Below are positions 1-5,298 of a DNA stretch of 7,375 nt, piece after piece (positions within the stretch are counted from its first letter, which is position 1; the number at the start of each line of letters is the position of its first letter). The notes beneath the pieces were generated by a model. It worked only from the letters and a program-made list of their open reading frames with translations. It had not been told where the DNA came from and did no database searches. A program made the translations under genes and the position numbers. Source of the stretch: Deltaproteobacteria bacterium (lineage in GTDB: Bacteria; Desulfobacterota; Binatia; UBA9968); NCBI GenBank assembly GCA_023250495.1, contig JAHFAP010000153.1, positions 1 through 7,375 on the forward strand. Direction: 5' to 3'.

Positions 1-247
1 CGTACAGCACGTGGGCGGTCATAATTTCTCTAACCTGAGTAGTCCGCGAAGAACGGCCTTCGAGGATGACCTTCCGCGCATAGTCTCGCTCTGAAATCAC
101 GCCGACCACCTTCGCGCCTTCCATCACCATAAGCGCGCCGATTCCGTTGTCGGCCATGAGCTTCATGGCGTCATAAACCGAAGCGCCAGGCTCGATGGAC
201 CAGACAGCACGCCCTTTAATCTCCAGGATATCCTTAACTCTCTTCAT
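1..247 (-). CDS. CBS-domain protein, N-terminal part (cut by window edge)
   Basis: Reads from ATG (complement of 245-247) leftward off the window; 82 residues are visible. It begins MKRVKDILEIKG and continues with a CBS half-domain at about residues 14-60, containing ASVYDAMKLMADNGIGALMV and VVGVISERDYARKVIL, then a linker ending VREIMTAHVL, which normally leads into the second CBS motif. Stand-alone CBS-pair proteins of this type are about 140 residues long, so the second motif should lie beyond position 1. The family usually binds adenosine nucleotides (AMP, ATP, NAD-type ligands) in the cytoplasm and acts as an energy or redox sensor; the partner here is unknown. The ribosome site is weak (AAGGTC just upstream). 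It is divergent from the binding-protein gene at 486. Family assignment is firm; the cellular role is not visible. Confidence 0.9.
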   Translation of the reverse strand, partial: MKRVKDILEIKGRAVWSIEPGASVYDAMKLMADNGIGALMVMEGAKVVGVISERDYARKVILEGRSSRTTQVREIMTAHVLY

Positions 248-337
248 GGGTGACCTTCGTGTCCGTCAGATTAGGCTTGCCGCGTGCTGTGGTTCCCGAC
301 AACGGATAATGCGAGTCGGACGAAGCCGCCGAGGGAG

Positions 338-366
338 AATTTACTGCGCGCTGGGCAGATTGTAAA
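338..366 (-). promoter_or_regulatory. Candidate sigma-70 promoter for the CBS-domain gene
   Basis: Read on the minus strand there is TTTACA (361-366, five of six matches to TTGACA), a 17-base spacer and TAAATT (338-343, four of six matches to TATAAT). It points toward the CBS gene and would give a leader of roughly 80 bases. This is the best promoter-like pair in the 248-485 divergent region; a GATAAT at 305-310 on the plus strand has no -35 partner at a suitable distance. Confidence 0.45.
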
Positions 367-421
367 GACGAATGTATTGCATCGGGCAGGAAAGGCGCTC
401 CCAGGCCGGCGGATGGGCCTT

Positions 422-449
422 TTGCAGACCGGCGATTTCGTGGTATTGT
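422..449 (+). promoter_or_regulatory. Weak candidate promoter for the substrate-binding protein gene
   Basis: TTGCAG (422-427), 16 bases, then TATTGT (444-449) lies about 36 bases before the chosen ATG. Only three and four of six positions match consensus, so this is tentative. I see nothing else gene-like in 248-485; the open frames there have no protein-like composition. Confidence 0.22.
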
Positions 450-485
450 CCACCCGCTTCAAGATATCTGGCCAGGAGTGGACGC

Positions 486-1436
486 ATGCGGTTTCCCCGG
501 CGGGTTCTAATCAGATCTTTTCTGGCGCTCTTTCTTTCCTTCGCCTCGAAAGGGATGGCCGCGGAGCGCTTTTACATAAGCATCCCAGGGCCCACCTTGA
601 GCTACACCCATCTCTACTATGGTCAGGAGAAAGGTTTCTTTTCCCAGGAGGGATTGGACCTACAGGTGCTCGTGGTTCGAGGAATCATCGGGGTGAGCAG
701 CCTGATGTCGGGCGAGATCGATGTCACCTGCCATGCGGGAAGCGGCTTTGCCGCAGCCCTTCACGGCCTTCCGGTCAAGGTCATTTCGGTCACCCACGAT
801 CGGCCGGTTCATGAACTCATCGTCGCCCCATCGATCAGAGCCACCTCGGATCTCAAAGGGAAGCCGATCGCGGTCGGCTCTTTAGAGGGAACCGCCGCGG
901 TGATAACGCGGCGCGTTCTTCAGGCCAAGGGGCTGGACGCGCAGAAAGACGTGACCCTGCTGAGCATGGACACCACAGTGCGGCTTCAATCTCTGTTCAC
1001 CGGCAGGGTCGCCGGGGCGATGATGACTCCTCCGTCGACCTATCTGGCCCTGGATCAAGGCTTCCGCGTTCTTGCCCGGGGCAGAGACCTCATGCGCTAC
1101 CTCCAGACCGGCGTGGTCACGACCGACGCAAACATCAAACAGAAAGGGGCGAAGATCGTGCGCTTTCTGCGGGCCTGGAACCGCGCCTTGAAATTCTATC
1201 AGGACAATCCCGAGATCATGATGCCGTACATACAGAGAAAGCTCGGCGTCAAAGAGCCGCAGCTTGCGCGAAGGATGTACGAGGATGACGTCGGGGCCAT
1301 CTCACTGAGCGGTATCTTGAACCTTGATGCGACAAAGGAAATCCTCGACACAGGCAGAGAGGCCCTGAGGATCAAGGAGCCTATACCCGCGGAGCGGATC
1401 TTTGATTTTTCCTTGGCCGCCGAAGCACTAAAGTAA
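486..1436 (+). CDS. NitT/TauT-type ABC transporter substrate-binding protein
   Basis: A 316-residue secreted solute-binding protein of the NMT1/THI5/SsuA-like family (type II periplasmic binding fold). The ATG at 486 was chosen because AGGAG lies at 474-478 and the protein then opens with a normal Sec signal peptide: basic MRFPRRVLIR, hydrophobic SFLALFLSFA, and probable cleavage after GMAA (residue 26). The frame is open upstream to 372 but that part is not signal-like. Family marks are YGQEKGFFSQEGLDLQ (about residues 44-59), the LMSGEIDV stretch, DLKGKPIAVGS, and the C-terminal FYQDNPEIMMPYIQRKLGV. Such proteins capture small organic or sulfonate/nitrate-like ligands in the periplasm and deliver them to an ABC permease. 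No permease or ATPase of that importer type is adjacent, so it is an orphan here and its ligand cannot be read from sequence. Length is normal. Confidence 0.88.
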   Translation: MRFPRRVLIRSFLALFLSFASKGMAAERFYISIPGPTLSYTHLYYGQEKGFFSQEGLDLQVLVVRGIIGVSSLMSGEIDVTCHAGSGFAAALHGLPVKVISVTHDRPVHELIVAPSIRATSDLKGKPIAVGSLEGTAAVITRRVLQAKGLDAQKDVTLLSMDTTVRLQSLFTGRVAGAMMTPPSTYLALDQGFRVLARGRDLMRYLQTGVVTTDANIKQKGAKIVRFLRAWNRALKFYQDNPEIMMPYIQRKLGVKEPQLARRMYEDDVGAISLSGILNLDATKEILDTGREALRIKEPIPAERIFDFSLAAEALK

Positions 1437-1442
1437 TTCTTA

Positions 1443-1469
1443 GTTTTGAGTTTTGAGTTTTGAGTTTTG
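1443..1469 (+). repeat. Heptanucleotide tandem repeat (GTTTTGA, 3.9 copies)
   Basis: Three exact copies of GTTTTGA (1443-1449, 1450-1456, 1457-1463) and a partial fourth (GTTTTG) start seven bases after the TAA of the binding-protein gene. Each unit carries a TGA on the sense strand of that gene, falling successively in all three reading frames. Confidence 0.9.
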
Positions 1470-1499
1470 CCTTGACTCCCGGTTTCATCGTTTCTGCTC

Positions 1500-1513
1500 T
1501 CATCCTTCATCCT
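1500..1513. repeat. Short tandem repeat (TCATCCT, 2 copies)
   Basis: Two exact adjacent copies of TCATCCT, the same heptamer family as at 1994-2021 (GGATGAA when read on the minus strand). It sits between two convergent genes in the gap 1437-1562, which otherwise holds only the other repeats and a loose CACGAGCAC duplication (1524-1550). Confidence 0.7.
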
Positions 1514-1553
1514 TGGCTTTCCTCACGAGCACCATCACGAACACGAGCACGTC

Positions 1554-1567
1554 TTTCATCTTTCATC
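1554..1567. repeat. Short tandem repeat (TTTCATC, 2 copies) overlapping the PPOX stop codon
   Basis: Two exact copies of TTTCATC. The TCA of the second copy (1563-1565) is the TGA stop codon of the minus-strand PPOX gene, so the repeat has become the end of that gene. Confidence 0.7.
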
Positions 1568-1976
1568 CTTTTCGATCAGGTCCCGCGCTTTCGATGACAA
1601 TGCGCAGCAGCACCCGCCGCTGCCTTGCCATCGTTTGGCGGTACTCCGCCCAATCGGCGTGCTCTCCCTTGACCTGGCGGTGCCAGTCGATGAGCGGCTC
1701 CATCGCTTCAGGGAGCGAAACGATCTCCGCCCTGCCGTTGATCTGGATCCAGCCGGAGCCGTGAAAGGCGTCCGTAAAAATGCACAGCGACGCCCGAGGG
1801 TCGCGGCGGAGATTCTTTATTTTGTAAGCGGTCTCGCGGCTGGTGATGATCACGCGGCCTTCATCGTCCACGCCAGGCGACACCGGCGACATTTGCAGGC
1901 CGCCGTCCCGCTTGCGCGTCACCAGCACGCCACGATGGTGCTGCGACAAAAAACTCCGCGCTTCAGCTATCTCCAT
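1563..1976 (-). CDS. PPOX-class (probably F420-dependent) flavin/deazaflavin-binding protein
   Basis: A 137-residue protein of the pyridoxamine-5'-phosphate-oxidase-like split beta-barrel fold. Recognisable stretches are FLSQHHRGVLVTRKRDG and LQMSPV near residues 9-32, the conserved GRVIITSRETAYKIKNLRRD (40-59) followed by PRASLCIF, and GWIQINGRAEIVSLPEAMEP (75-94). This pattern is typical of the small FDOR-B proteins that use coenzyme F420 or a flavin to reduce unsaturated substrates; which cofactor is used here is inference. The ATG (complement of 1974-1976) is preceded by AGGAGG (complement of 1986-1991) nine bases away. It follows the YciI-like gene on the same strand with a 55-base gap that contains a tandem repeat, so the two may share a transcript. 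Length is normal for the family. Confidence 0.88.
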   Translation of the reverse strand: MEIAEARSFLSQHHRGVLVTRKRDGGLQMSPVSPGVDDEGRVIITSRETAYKIKNLRRDPRASLCIFTDAFHGSGWIQINGRAEIVSLPEAMEPLIDWHRQVKGEHADWAEYRQTMARQRRVLLRIVIESAGPDRKG

Positions 1977-1993
1977 CTCCCCTGCCCTCCTGC

Positions 1994-2021
1994 TTCATCC
2001 TTCATCCTTCATCCTTCATTC
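1994..2021. repeat. Heptanucleotide tandem repeat (TTCATCC, 3 exact plus 1 variant)
   Basis: TTCATCC at 1994-2000, 2001-2007 and 2008-2014, then the variant TTCATTC at 2015-2021. It fills most of the 55-base gap between the YciI-like gene and the PPOX gene and almost touches the ribosome site of the latter (1986-1991). On the minus strand each unit holds a TGA, so all three frames are closed after the YciI-like gene. Confidence 0.92.
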
Positions 2022-2031
2022 TTGGAATATC

Positions 2032-2340
2032 TTAGCGGTGGCCGCGCAATTCAGCGGCGGTAAAAGGCCCGGCCCCTAAGACCTGATGGACTTCCCACTC
2101 GAAAAGATCAAAAGCGCAGAAGCCGGCTTTCGTGTAAGGGTCGCTGGCAGCTACGCGCTCGGCCTCTTCCCTGGAGCCCGCCCGGATCACGTATATCCCT
2201 AACTTGCGGTCGGAGGTTGGGCCGGAGAAGAGTATTCGCCCGGCCTCGTGCTGCTGCTTCATCCAGACCAGGTGTTGGTCAAGATTGACGGTCCACTCCT
2301 CACGCGGACGTATGGGCCTACGATGGATCAGATACCACAT
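2032..2340 (-). CDS. YciI-like protein
   Basis: A 102-residue, one-domain protein of the YCII family (dimeric ferredoxin-like fold). The start MWYLIHRRP was chosen because AGGAGG (complement of 2346-2351) lies five bases upstream; the frame stays open to 2403 but that extension has no ribosome site. Family marks are QHLVWMKQQHEAGRILFSGP (residues 22-41), with His23 and the Asp67-Pro68 pair that in the family form the putative His/Asp active-site pair, and the C-terminal FDLFEWEVHQ. Most members have no proven reaction; some are linked to chlorinated-aromatic ring breakdown (TftG-like) or act as fused domains in signalling proteins. It has its own strong promoter, and the PPOX gene follows on the same strand. 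Confidence 0.9.
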   Translation of the reverse strand: MWYLIHRRPIRPREEWTVNLDQHLVWMKQQHEAGRILFSGPTSDRKLGIYVIRAGSREEAERVAASDPYTKAGFCAFDLFEWEVHQVLGAGPFTAAELRGHR

Positions 2341-2368
2341 GGTTACCTCCTCAGAATTTCGATGGATG

Positions 2369-2397
2369 ATTTTATGCGAAGCGCATGATGCTGGCAA
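2369..2397 (-). promoter_or_regulatory. Strong sigma-70-type promoter for the YciI-like gene, with a palindrome in the spacer
   Basis: On the minus strand: TTGCCA (2392-2397, five of six), a spacer of exactly 17 bases, and TAAAAT (2369-2374, five of six). Transcription would start near 2362, about 20 bases before the ATG, leaving just room for the ribosome site. The spacer contains the perfect inverted repeat ATGCG-AAG-CGCAT (2374-2386), placed where a repressor would block RNA polymerase; whether it is an operator is inference. Confidence 0.68.
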
Positions 2398-2422
2398 GAA
2401 CATTTTGGGTTCGTGATTTGGT

Positions 2423-2452
2423 TTGACATCGTCGGGGGTTACCGACTACTGT
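2423..2452 (+). promoter_or_regulatory. Candidate promoter for the MaoC-like hydratase gene
   Basis: A perfect -35 hexamer TTGACA (2423-2428) is followed after 18 bases by TACTGT (2447-2452, three of six). It would start transcription around 2459 and leave a leader of about 50 bases before the ATG at 2508. Back to back with the YciI promoter, it makes 2341-2507 a divergent control region. Confidence 0.42.
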
Positions 2453-2507
2453 CTCCTAAAAGTATCGAAGGCCTTTTTACTTTTATCCCAGAGAGGAGAC
2501 CGCCGCT

Positions 2508-3365
2508 ATGGCTGAGCCGTTAGAGAGTCTTAAGCGCTACGTAGGTCGGAGTGAAACCGCCGCCGATGTGGTGACCGGATCGGCGATGGTTAAGATCGCC
2601 GCCACGCTGGGCGTGAAGAATCCGGCTTCCGCCAAAGGCGACCCGATCCCGCCAGGTTGGTATGGAGCGTTTTTTCCTGCGTCGCATGGGCCGTCTGAGA
2701 TGCGCGCCGATGGCCAAGCCGCCGGTCGCGGCATCGTGCCGCCGGTGCCTCTGCCGCGCCGCAGGCTCGGCGGCGTGCGCATGAGCTTTCATGAGCCGCT
2801 CAGGATCCGCGACGAAATCACGCGCGTATCGGAGATCGCCGATATTTCGGTGGACGAGGATCAGAGCGGCCCCATGGTGCTCGTGGTCGAGCGTAACAGC
2901 ATCTCTAATTCCCGCGGCCTTGCCGTGGTCGAGGAGCGCGATCTGATTTTCCTGAGCGAAGGCAGGGCGGAAAAGAAATCCACAACTTCTCCGGCGGTCC
3001 CCGGCGAGGCGGCTTGGCGGCGCGTGGTCGAGCCCAATCCCGTCCTGCTCTTCCGCTTCTCCGCGGTGAGATTCAACAGCCACCGCATCCATTACGACCG
3101 CGATTACGTGACCAAAGTCGAGGGGCTTCCCGGACTGGTGGTGCAGGGCACTCTCGTCTCGCAGTTGCTCATCGAGATGTGCCGCAGCGAACTGCCTACG
3201 CGCAAGATAACTTACTTCGGCTATCAGGCGGTGCGCCAGATCTGTGACACCGGCCCCTTCACCATCGCCGGAGCGCCCGCCGCCGACAGCCGCGAGGCTG
3301 CGCTTTGGGCGGTTGATGCAGACGGCAAACTCGCGATGACGGCTACGGCAAAGTTCGCGCAGTGA
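2508..3365 (+). CDS. Two-hotdog MaoC/FAS1-like dehydratase (mesaconyl-C4-CoA hydratase-like)
   Basis: A 285-residue protein with an N-terminal MaoC-like/FAS1-like dehydratase domain (about residues 8-150) and a C-terminal hotdog (about 170-285). ATG at 2508 follows AGGAG (2494-2498). In the N-terminal part LGGVRMSFHEPLRIRDEITR (88-107), then SEIADISV, and the GLAVVEERDLIF strand (137-148) are typical of the family. In the C-terminal part FRFSAVRFNSHRIHYDRDY (182-200) carries the probable catalytic His/Asp cluster, and GLPGLVVQGTL (206-216) corresponds to the usual VVHG strand, with Gln213 where many relatives have His. Relatives hydrate or dehydrate branched or dicarboxylic enoyl-CoAs (mesaconyl-C4-CoA, itaconyl-CoA) or serve fungal/mitochondrial-type fatty acid synthesis. 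No CoA transferase, ligase or lyase is adjacent, so the substrate stays open. Confidence 0.87.
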   Translation: MAEPLESLKRYVGRSETAADVVTGSAMVKIAATLGVKNPASAKGDPIPPGWYGAFFPASHGPSEMRADGQAAGRGIVPPVPLPRRRLGGVRMSFHEPLRIRDEITRVSEIADISVDEDQSGPMVLVVERNSISNSRGLAVVEERDLIFLSEGRAEKKSTTSPAVPGEAAWRRVVEPNPVLLFRFSAVRFNSHRIHYDRDYVTKVEGLPGLVVQGTLVSQLLIEMCRSELPTRKITYFGYQAVRQICDTGPFTIAGAPAADSREAALWAVDADGKLAMTATAKFAQ

Positions 3366-3406
3366 GTGTCCATTTGATTCATAGGCACATTGGTTCAATC
3401 AAACAC
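3366..3406. repeat. Inverted repeat between convergent genes
   Basis: TTTGATT (3373-3379) pairs exactly with AATCAAA (3397-3403), and GTG (3366-3368) can pair with CAC (3404-3406) across a 4-base bulge. It begins right after the hydratase stop and lies between convergent genes, so a weak two-way terminator is possible, but the stem is AT-rich and there is no T-run. Confidence 0.3.
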
Positions 3407-3442
3407 GCCTAAACTAGCCCGACCCCAAGCCTCCGCCCGATG

Positions 3443-3826
3443 CTACGTCGCGTACTGGGCGATACCATTTCCGAAAGACCAGTTCTCTTTCTTGACCTCC
3501 ACCAGACTGATGAACACATCTTCCATGCGAACGCCAAGCTCTTTGTTCAGCCGTTCTGCCAGCGTTTTGTAGAAAGCCTTCTTAAGTTCCACCGTGCGTC
3601 CTTCGTTCAGTGTTATCTGGACAAAAATCACGCCGTCCGTGCGCTGAATGTCGAGATAACTGGGATCGTAGATCAGACTGTTCTTGTCATGTTCCGTAAT
3701 GACCTGGAAATTATCTTTTGCGGGAACATTGATCGTATCGACCATGGTCCGATAGACTACCTCGCCAACTTTCTTACCAGAACCATCCGGTTCCCCTTTC
3801 ATCAACGAGATTCTCACCAGCGGCAT
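3443..3826 (-). CDS. Tautomerase family protein (malonate-semialdehyde-decarboxylase-like group)
   Basis: A 127-residue tautomerase-superfamily protein. The start MPLVRISL puts the catalytic proline directly after Met, as required once Met is removed, and it has a near-perfect ribosome site AAGGAGGTG (complement of 3831-3839); the open extension to 3889 is therefore excluded. Length is that of the fused, two-repeat members rather than the 62-residue 4-oxalocrotonate tautomerases. Other marks are VPAKDNFQVITEH (residues 34-46), TLNEGRTVELKKAFY (72-86) and the C-terminal ENWSFGNGIAQY (114-125). Counting Pro as 1, Asp37 of malonate semialdehyde decarboxylase is kept, but the Arg73/Arg75 pair known there reads Asn73/Gly75, with an Arg at 76. 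It is therefore a relative whose natural substrate is unknown, not clearly a decarboxylase. It converges with the hydratase gene. Confidence 0.9.
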   Translation of the reverse strand: MPLVRISLMKGEPDGSGKKVGEVVYRTMVDTINVPAKDNFQVITEHDKNSLIYDPSYLDIQRTDGVIFVQITLNEGRTVELKKAFYKTLAERLNKELGVRMEDVFISLVEVKKENWSFGNGIAQYAT

Positions 3827-3854
3827 AACGCACCTCCTTCGATAACTATTGCTA

Positions 3855-3932
3855 TCACGGCTCCACCTCTTCCACCAGCGCCTTCGCAAACTCCGCTGCC
3901 ATCGCGTAGCCGGCGAGGTCGGGTGTGAAGAC
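3855..3932 (-). pseudogene. Possible C-terminal remnant of a lost gene
   Basis: On the minus strand 25 codons are open between a TAG (complement of 3933-3935) and a TGA (complement of 3855-3857). They read like a real C-terminus: VFTPDLAGYAMAAEFAKALV then EEVEP, amphipathic-helical and rich in Ala/Glu. It ends 28 bases before the tautomerase start, on the same strand, as an upstream operon neighbour would. There is no start codon with a ribosome site, and the sequence beyond the TAG is not protein-like for long. I do not recognise the family. Chance composition is a real alternative. Confidence 0.25.
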
Positions 3933-3999
3933 CTACCACAACGCCGGCGTTTGCAGAATCAGCAACCGTCAGTTAGTCTCTAAGCTCCACCTGCTCGAA

Positions 4000-5280
4000 A
4001 TGCTAACCAGACTTTCCCGGCTCTTCTATGGATGGCGCATGATCGCCATCGGCTCCGCCCTGCGCGTCCTGGGCGGCGGGCTCTACTACTATGGCTTTTC
4101 GGTGTTTTTCCTGCCTCTGAGCCAAGATTTGGGATTGAACCGGGCCGCCACCTCTCTGGTTGTTTCTCTCGCGCGCGCGCAGGGGGCGTTCGAGAGCCCC
4201 GTGGCGGGCTATTTTCTAGACCGCTTCGGTCCACGTCCACTGATCATGATGGCGATCATGATGACGAGCATCGGGCACATGCTGCTCTCCGGCGTGCACA
4301 GCTACATCGCATTACTTTTCGTTTATATGGGTGTCGTCTCCCTCTCCTTTCATGCCGGCTTCATGGATGCTCCGATGGTCATCGCCAACAACTGGTTCAT
4401 TCGCAAGCGCACGATGGCCATGGCTGTGATCAGCGCGTCCATCGGCCTCGGGGGCTTCCTGGTGACGCCCCTCCTCGCCCACGCTATCCATACCTGGGGA
4501 TGGAGGCGCGCTGCGTTTGCAAACGGAATCATTTTCCTGGTAGTCGGCCTGCCGCTCGCGCTTTTAGTGCGTCGGTCGCCGGAAAGCATGGGGCTCCGCC
4601 CCGACGGCGATCTACCTTCTCCTTCAACAGGCAGCGCCCGGAGTGGAGACAGCAAGGCAGATCGAGTGGAAGTAAATTTCACGCTAGCCGAGGCGCTGCG
4701 CACCGCTCCATTTTGGTTGCTGACCATTGGAACCGGACTTCGGATCGCGGCCCTGAGCGCCATGACCGTTCACTACGTCCCCATCATGGTTTGGAAAGGG
4801 CTGAGCGAGCAGCGAGCGGCGTTTCTTCTTGGGGCCCAGGCTTTTCTAAGCTTGCCGTCACACATGGTATTCGGCTGGATGGCGGACCGCGTCAACAAGC
4901 CCAGGCTCATGGCCGCTTGTATGCTCCTCGCCATCGTAGGGCTGTTTTTTCTGATGCACGCGGAAAGCGAATGGCAGATCTGGTTTTTCATCCCGTTGTT
5001 CACCGTCGTCGAGTCCACCTTTCCCGTGAATTGGTCCACCGTGGGCGACTTCTTCGGCCGCAGACACTTTGCCAAGATCCGCGGCGCCATGAGCTTCGTG
5101 CAAACGTGGGGCGCCGTGATCGGCCCGGTCGTGGCCGGCGCCATCTACGATGGCACTCGCAGCTATAGCCTCCTGCTTTGGGTATTGGTCGGACTGCTGT
5201 TGGTGACGAGCTGCCTTTATGCGATGGTGCTCGAACCGTCATCGAATATCAGGCAGAGGGCGGCGAACACAGTCTCCTAG
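4000..5280 (+). CDS. MFS transporter (OFA/monocarboxylate-type)
   Basis: A 426-residue inner-membrane carrier with about 12 hydrophobic segments in two halves. Start MLTRLSRLFYGWRMI is typical of this group, though no clear ribosome site precedes ATG 4000; an in-frame GTG at 3925 with GAGG upstream would add 25 unlike residues and is less likely. Motif A appears as GYFLDRFGPRP (70-80) and again in the second half as FGWMADRVNKPRL (291-303). NNWFIRKRTMAMAV (130-143), PESMGLRPDG (194-203) before the cytoplasmic loop (about 204-225), FTLAEALRTAPFWLL (227-241) and DFFGRRHFAKIRG (350-362) are typical of OFA/MCT-like carriers, which move monocarboxylates or related small anions, usually with protons. 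Substrate and direction are unknown. The NodI-like gene starts 18 bases after its stop, so co-transcription is likely. Confidence 0.9.
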   Translation: MLTRLSRLFYGWRMIAIGSALRVLGGGLYYYGFSVFFLPLSQDLGLNRAATSLVVSLARAQGAFESPVAGYFLDRFGPRPLIMMAIMMTSIGHMLLSGVHSYIALLFVYMGVVSLSFHAGFMDAPMVIANNWFIRKRTMAMAVISASIGLGGFLVTPLLAHAIHTWGWRRAAFANGIIFLVVGLPLALLVRRSPESMGLRPDGDLPSPSTGSARSGDSKADRVEVNFTLAEALRTAPFWLLTIGTGLRIAALSAMTVHYVPIMVWKGLSEQRAAFLLGAQAFLSLPSHMVFGWMADRVNKPRLMAACMLLAIVGLFFLMHAESEWQIWFFIPLFTVVESTFPVNWSTVGDFFGRRHFAKIRGAMSFVQTWGAVIGPVVAGAIYDGTRSYSLLLWVLVGLLLVTSCLYAMVLEPSSNIRQRAANTVS

Positions 5281-5298
5281 CTCCGGCTCCGCACTAGG

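Noticed and set aside
372..485. N-terminal extension of the binding protein to the ATG at 372
   Set aside because: The internal ATG at 486 has AGGAG at the right distance and begins a proper signal peptide; the extra 38 residues would bury it.
284..814. Plus-strand open frame of 176 codons
   Set aside because: Overlaps the signal peptide and first third of the binding-protein gene in another frame, has no ribosome site, and its composition is not that of a folded protein.
1443..2021. CRISPR-like array
   Set aside because: The repeats are 7-base direct tandem units with no spacers and no cas genes nearby.
2520..3398. Long minus-strand open frame of 292 codons opposite the hydratase
   Set aside because: An antisense shadow in GC-rich coding DNA, rich in His, Arg and Ala; the plus-strand protein has clear family motifs and a ribosome site.
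3373..3403. Intrinsic terminator between hydratase and tautomerase
   Set aside because: The 7-base inverted repeat is AT-rich with a 17-base loop and no T-run, so it is listed only as a repeat.
3925..3999. GTG start for the MFS gene
   Set aside because: It has a GAGG-type ribosome site, but the 25 added residues are unlike the N-termini of this transporter group; kept only as an alternative start.
4032..5168. Plus-strand open frame of 378 codons inside the MFS gene
   Set aside because: Arg/His/Pro-rich and without hydrophobic segments, overlapped completely by a convincing 12-segment transporter.
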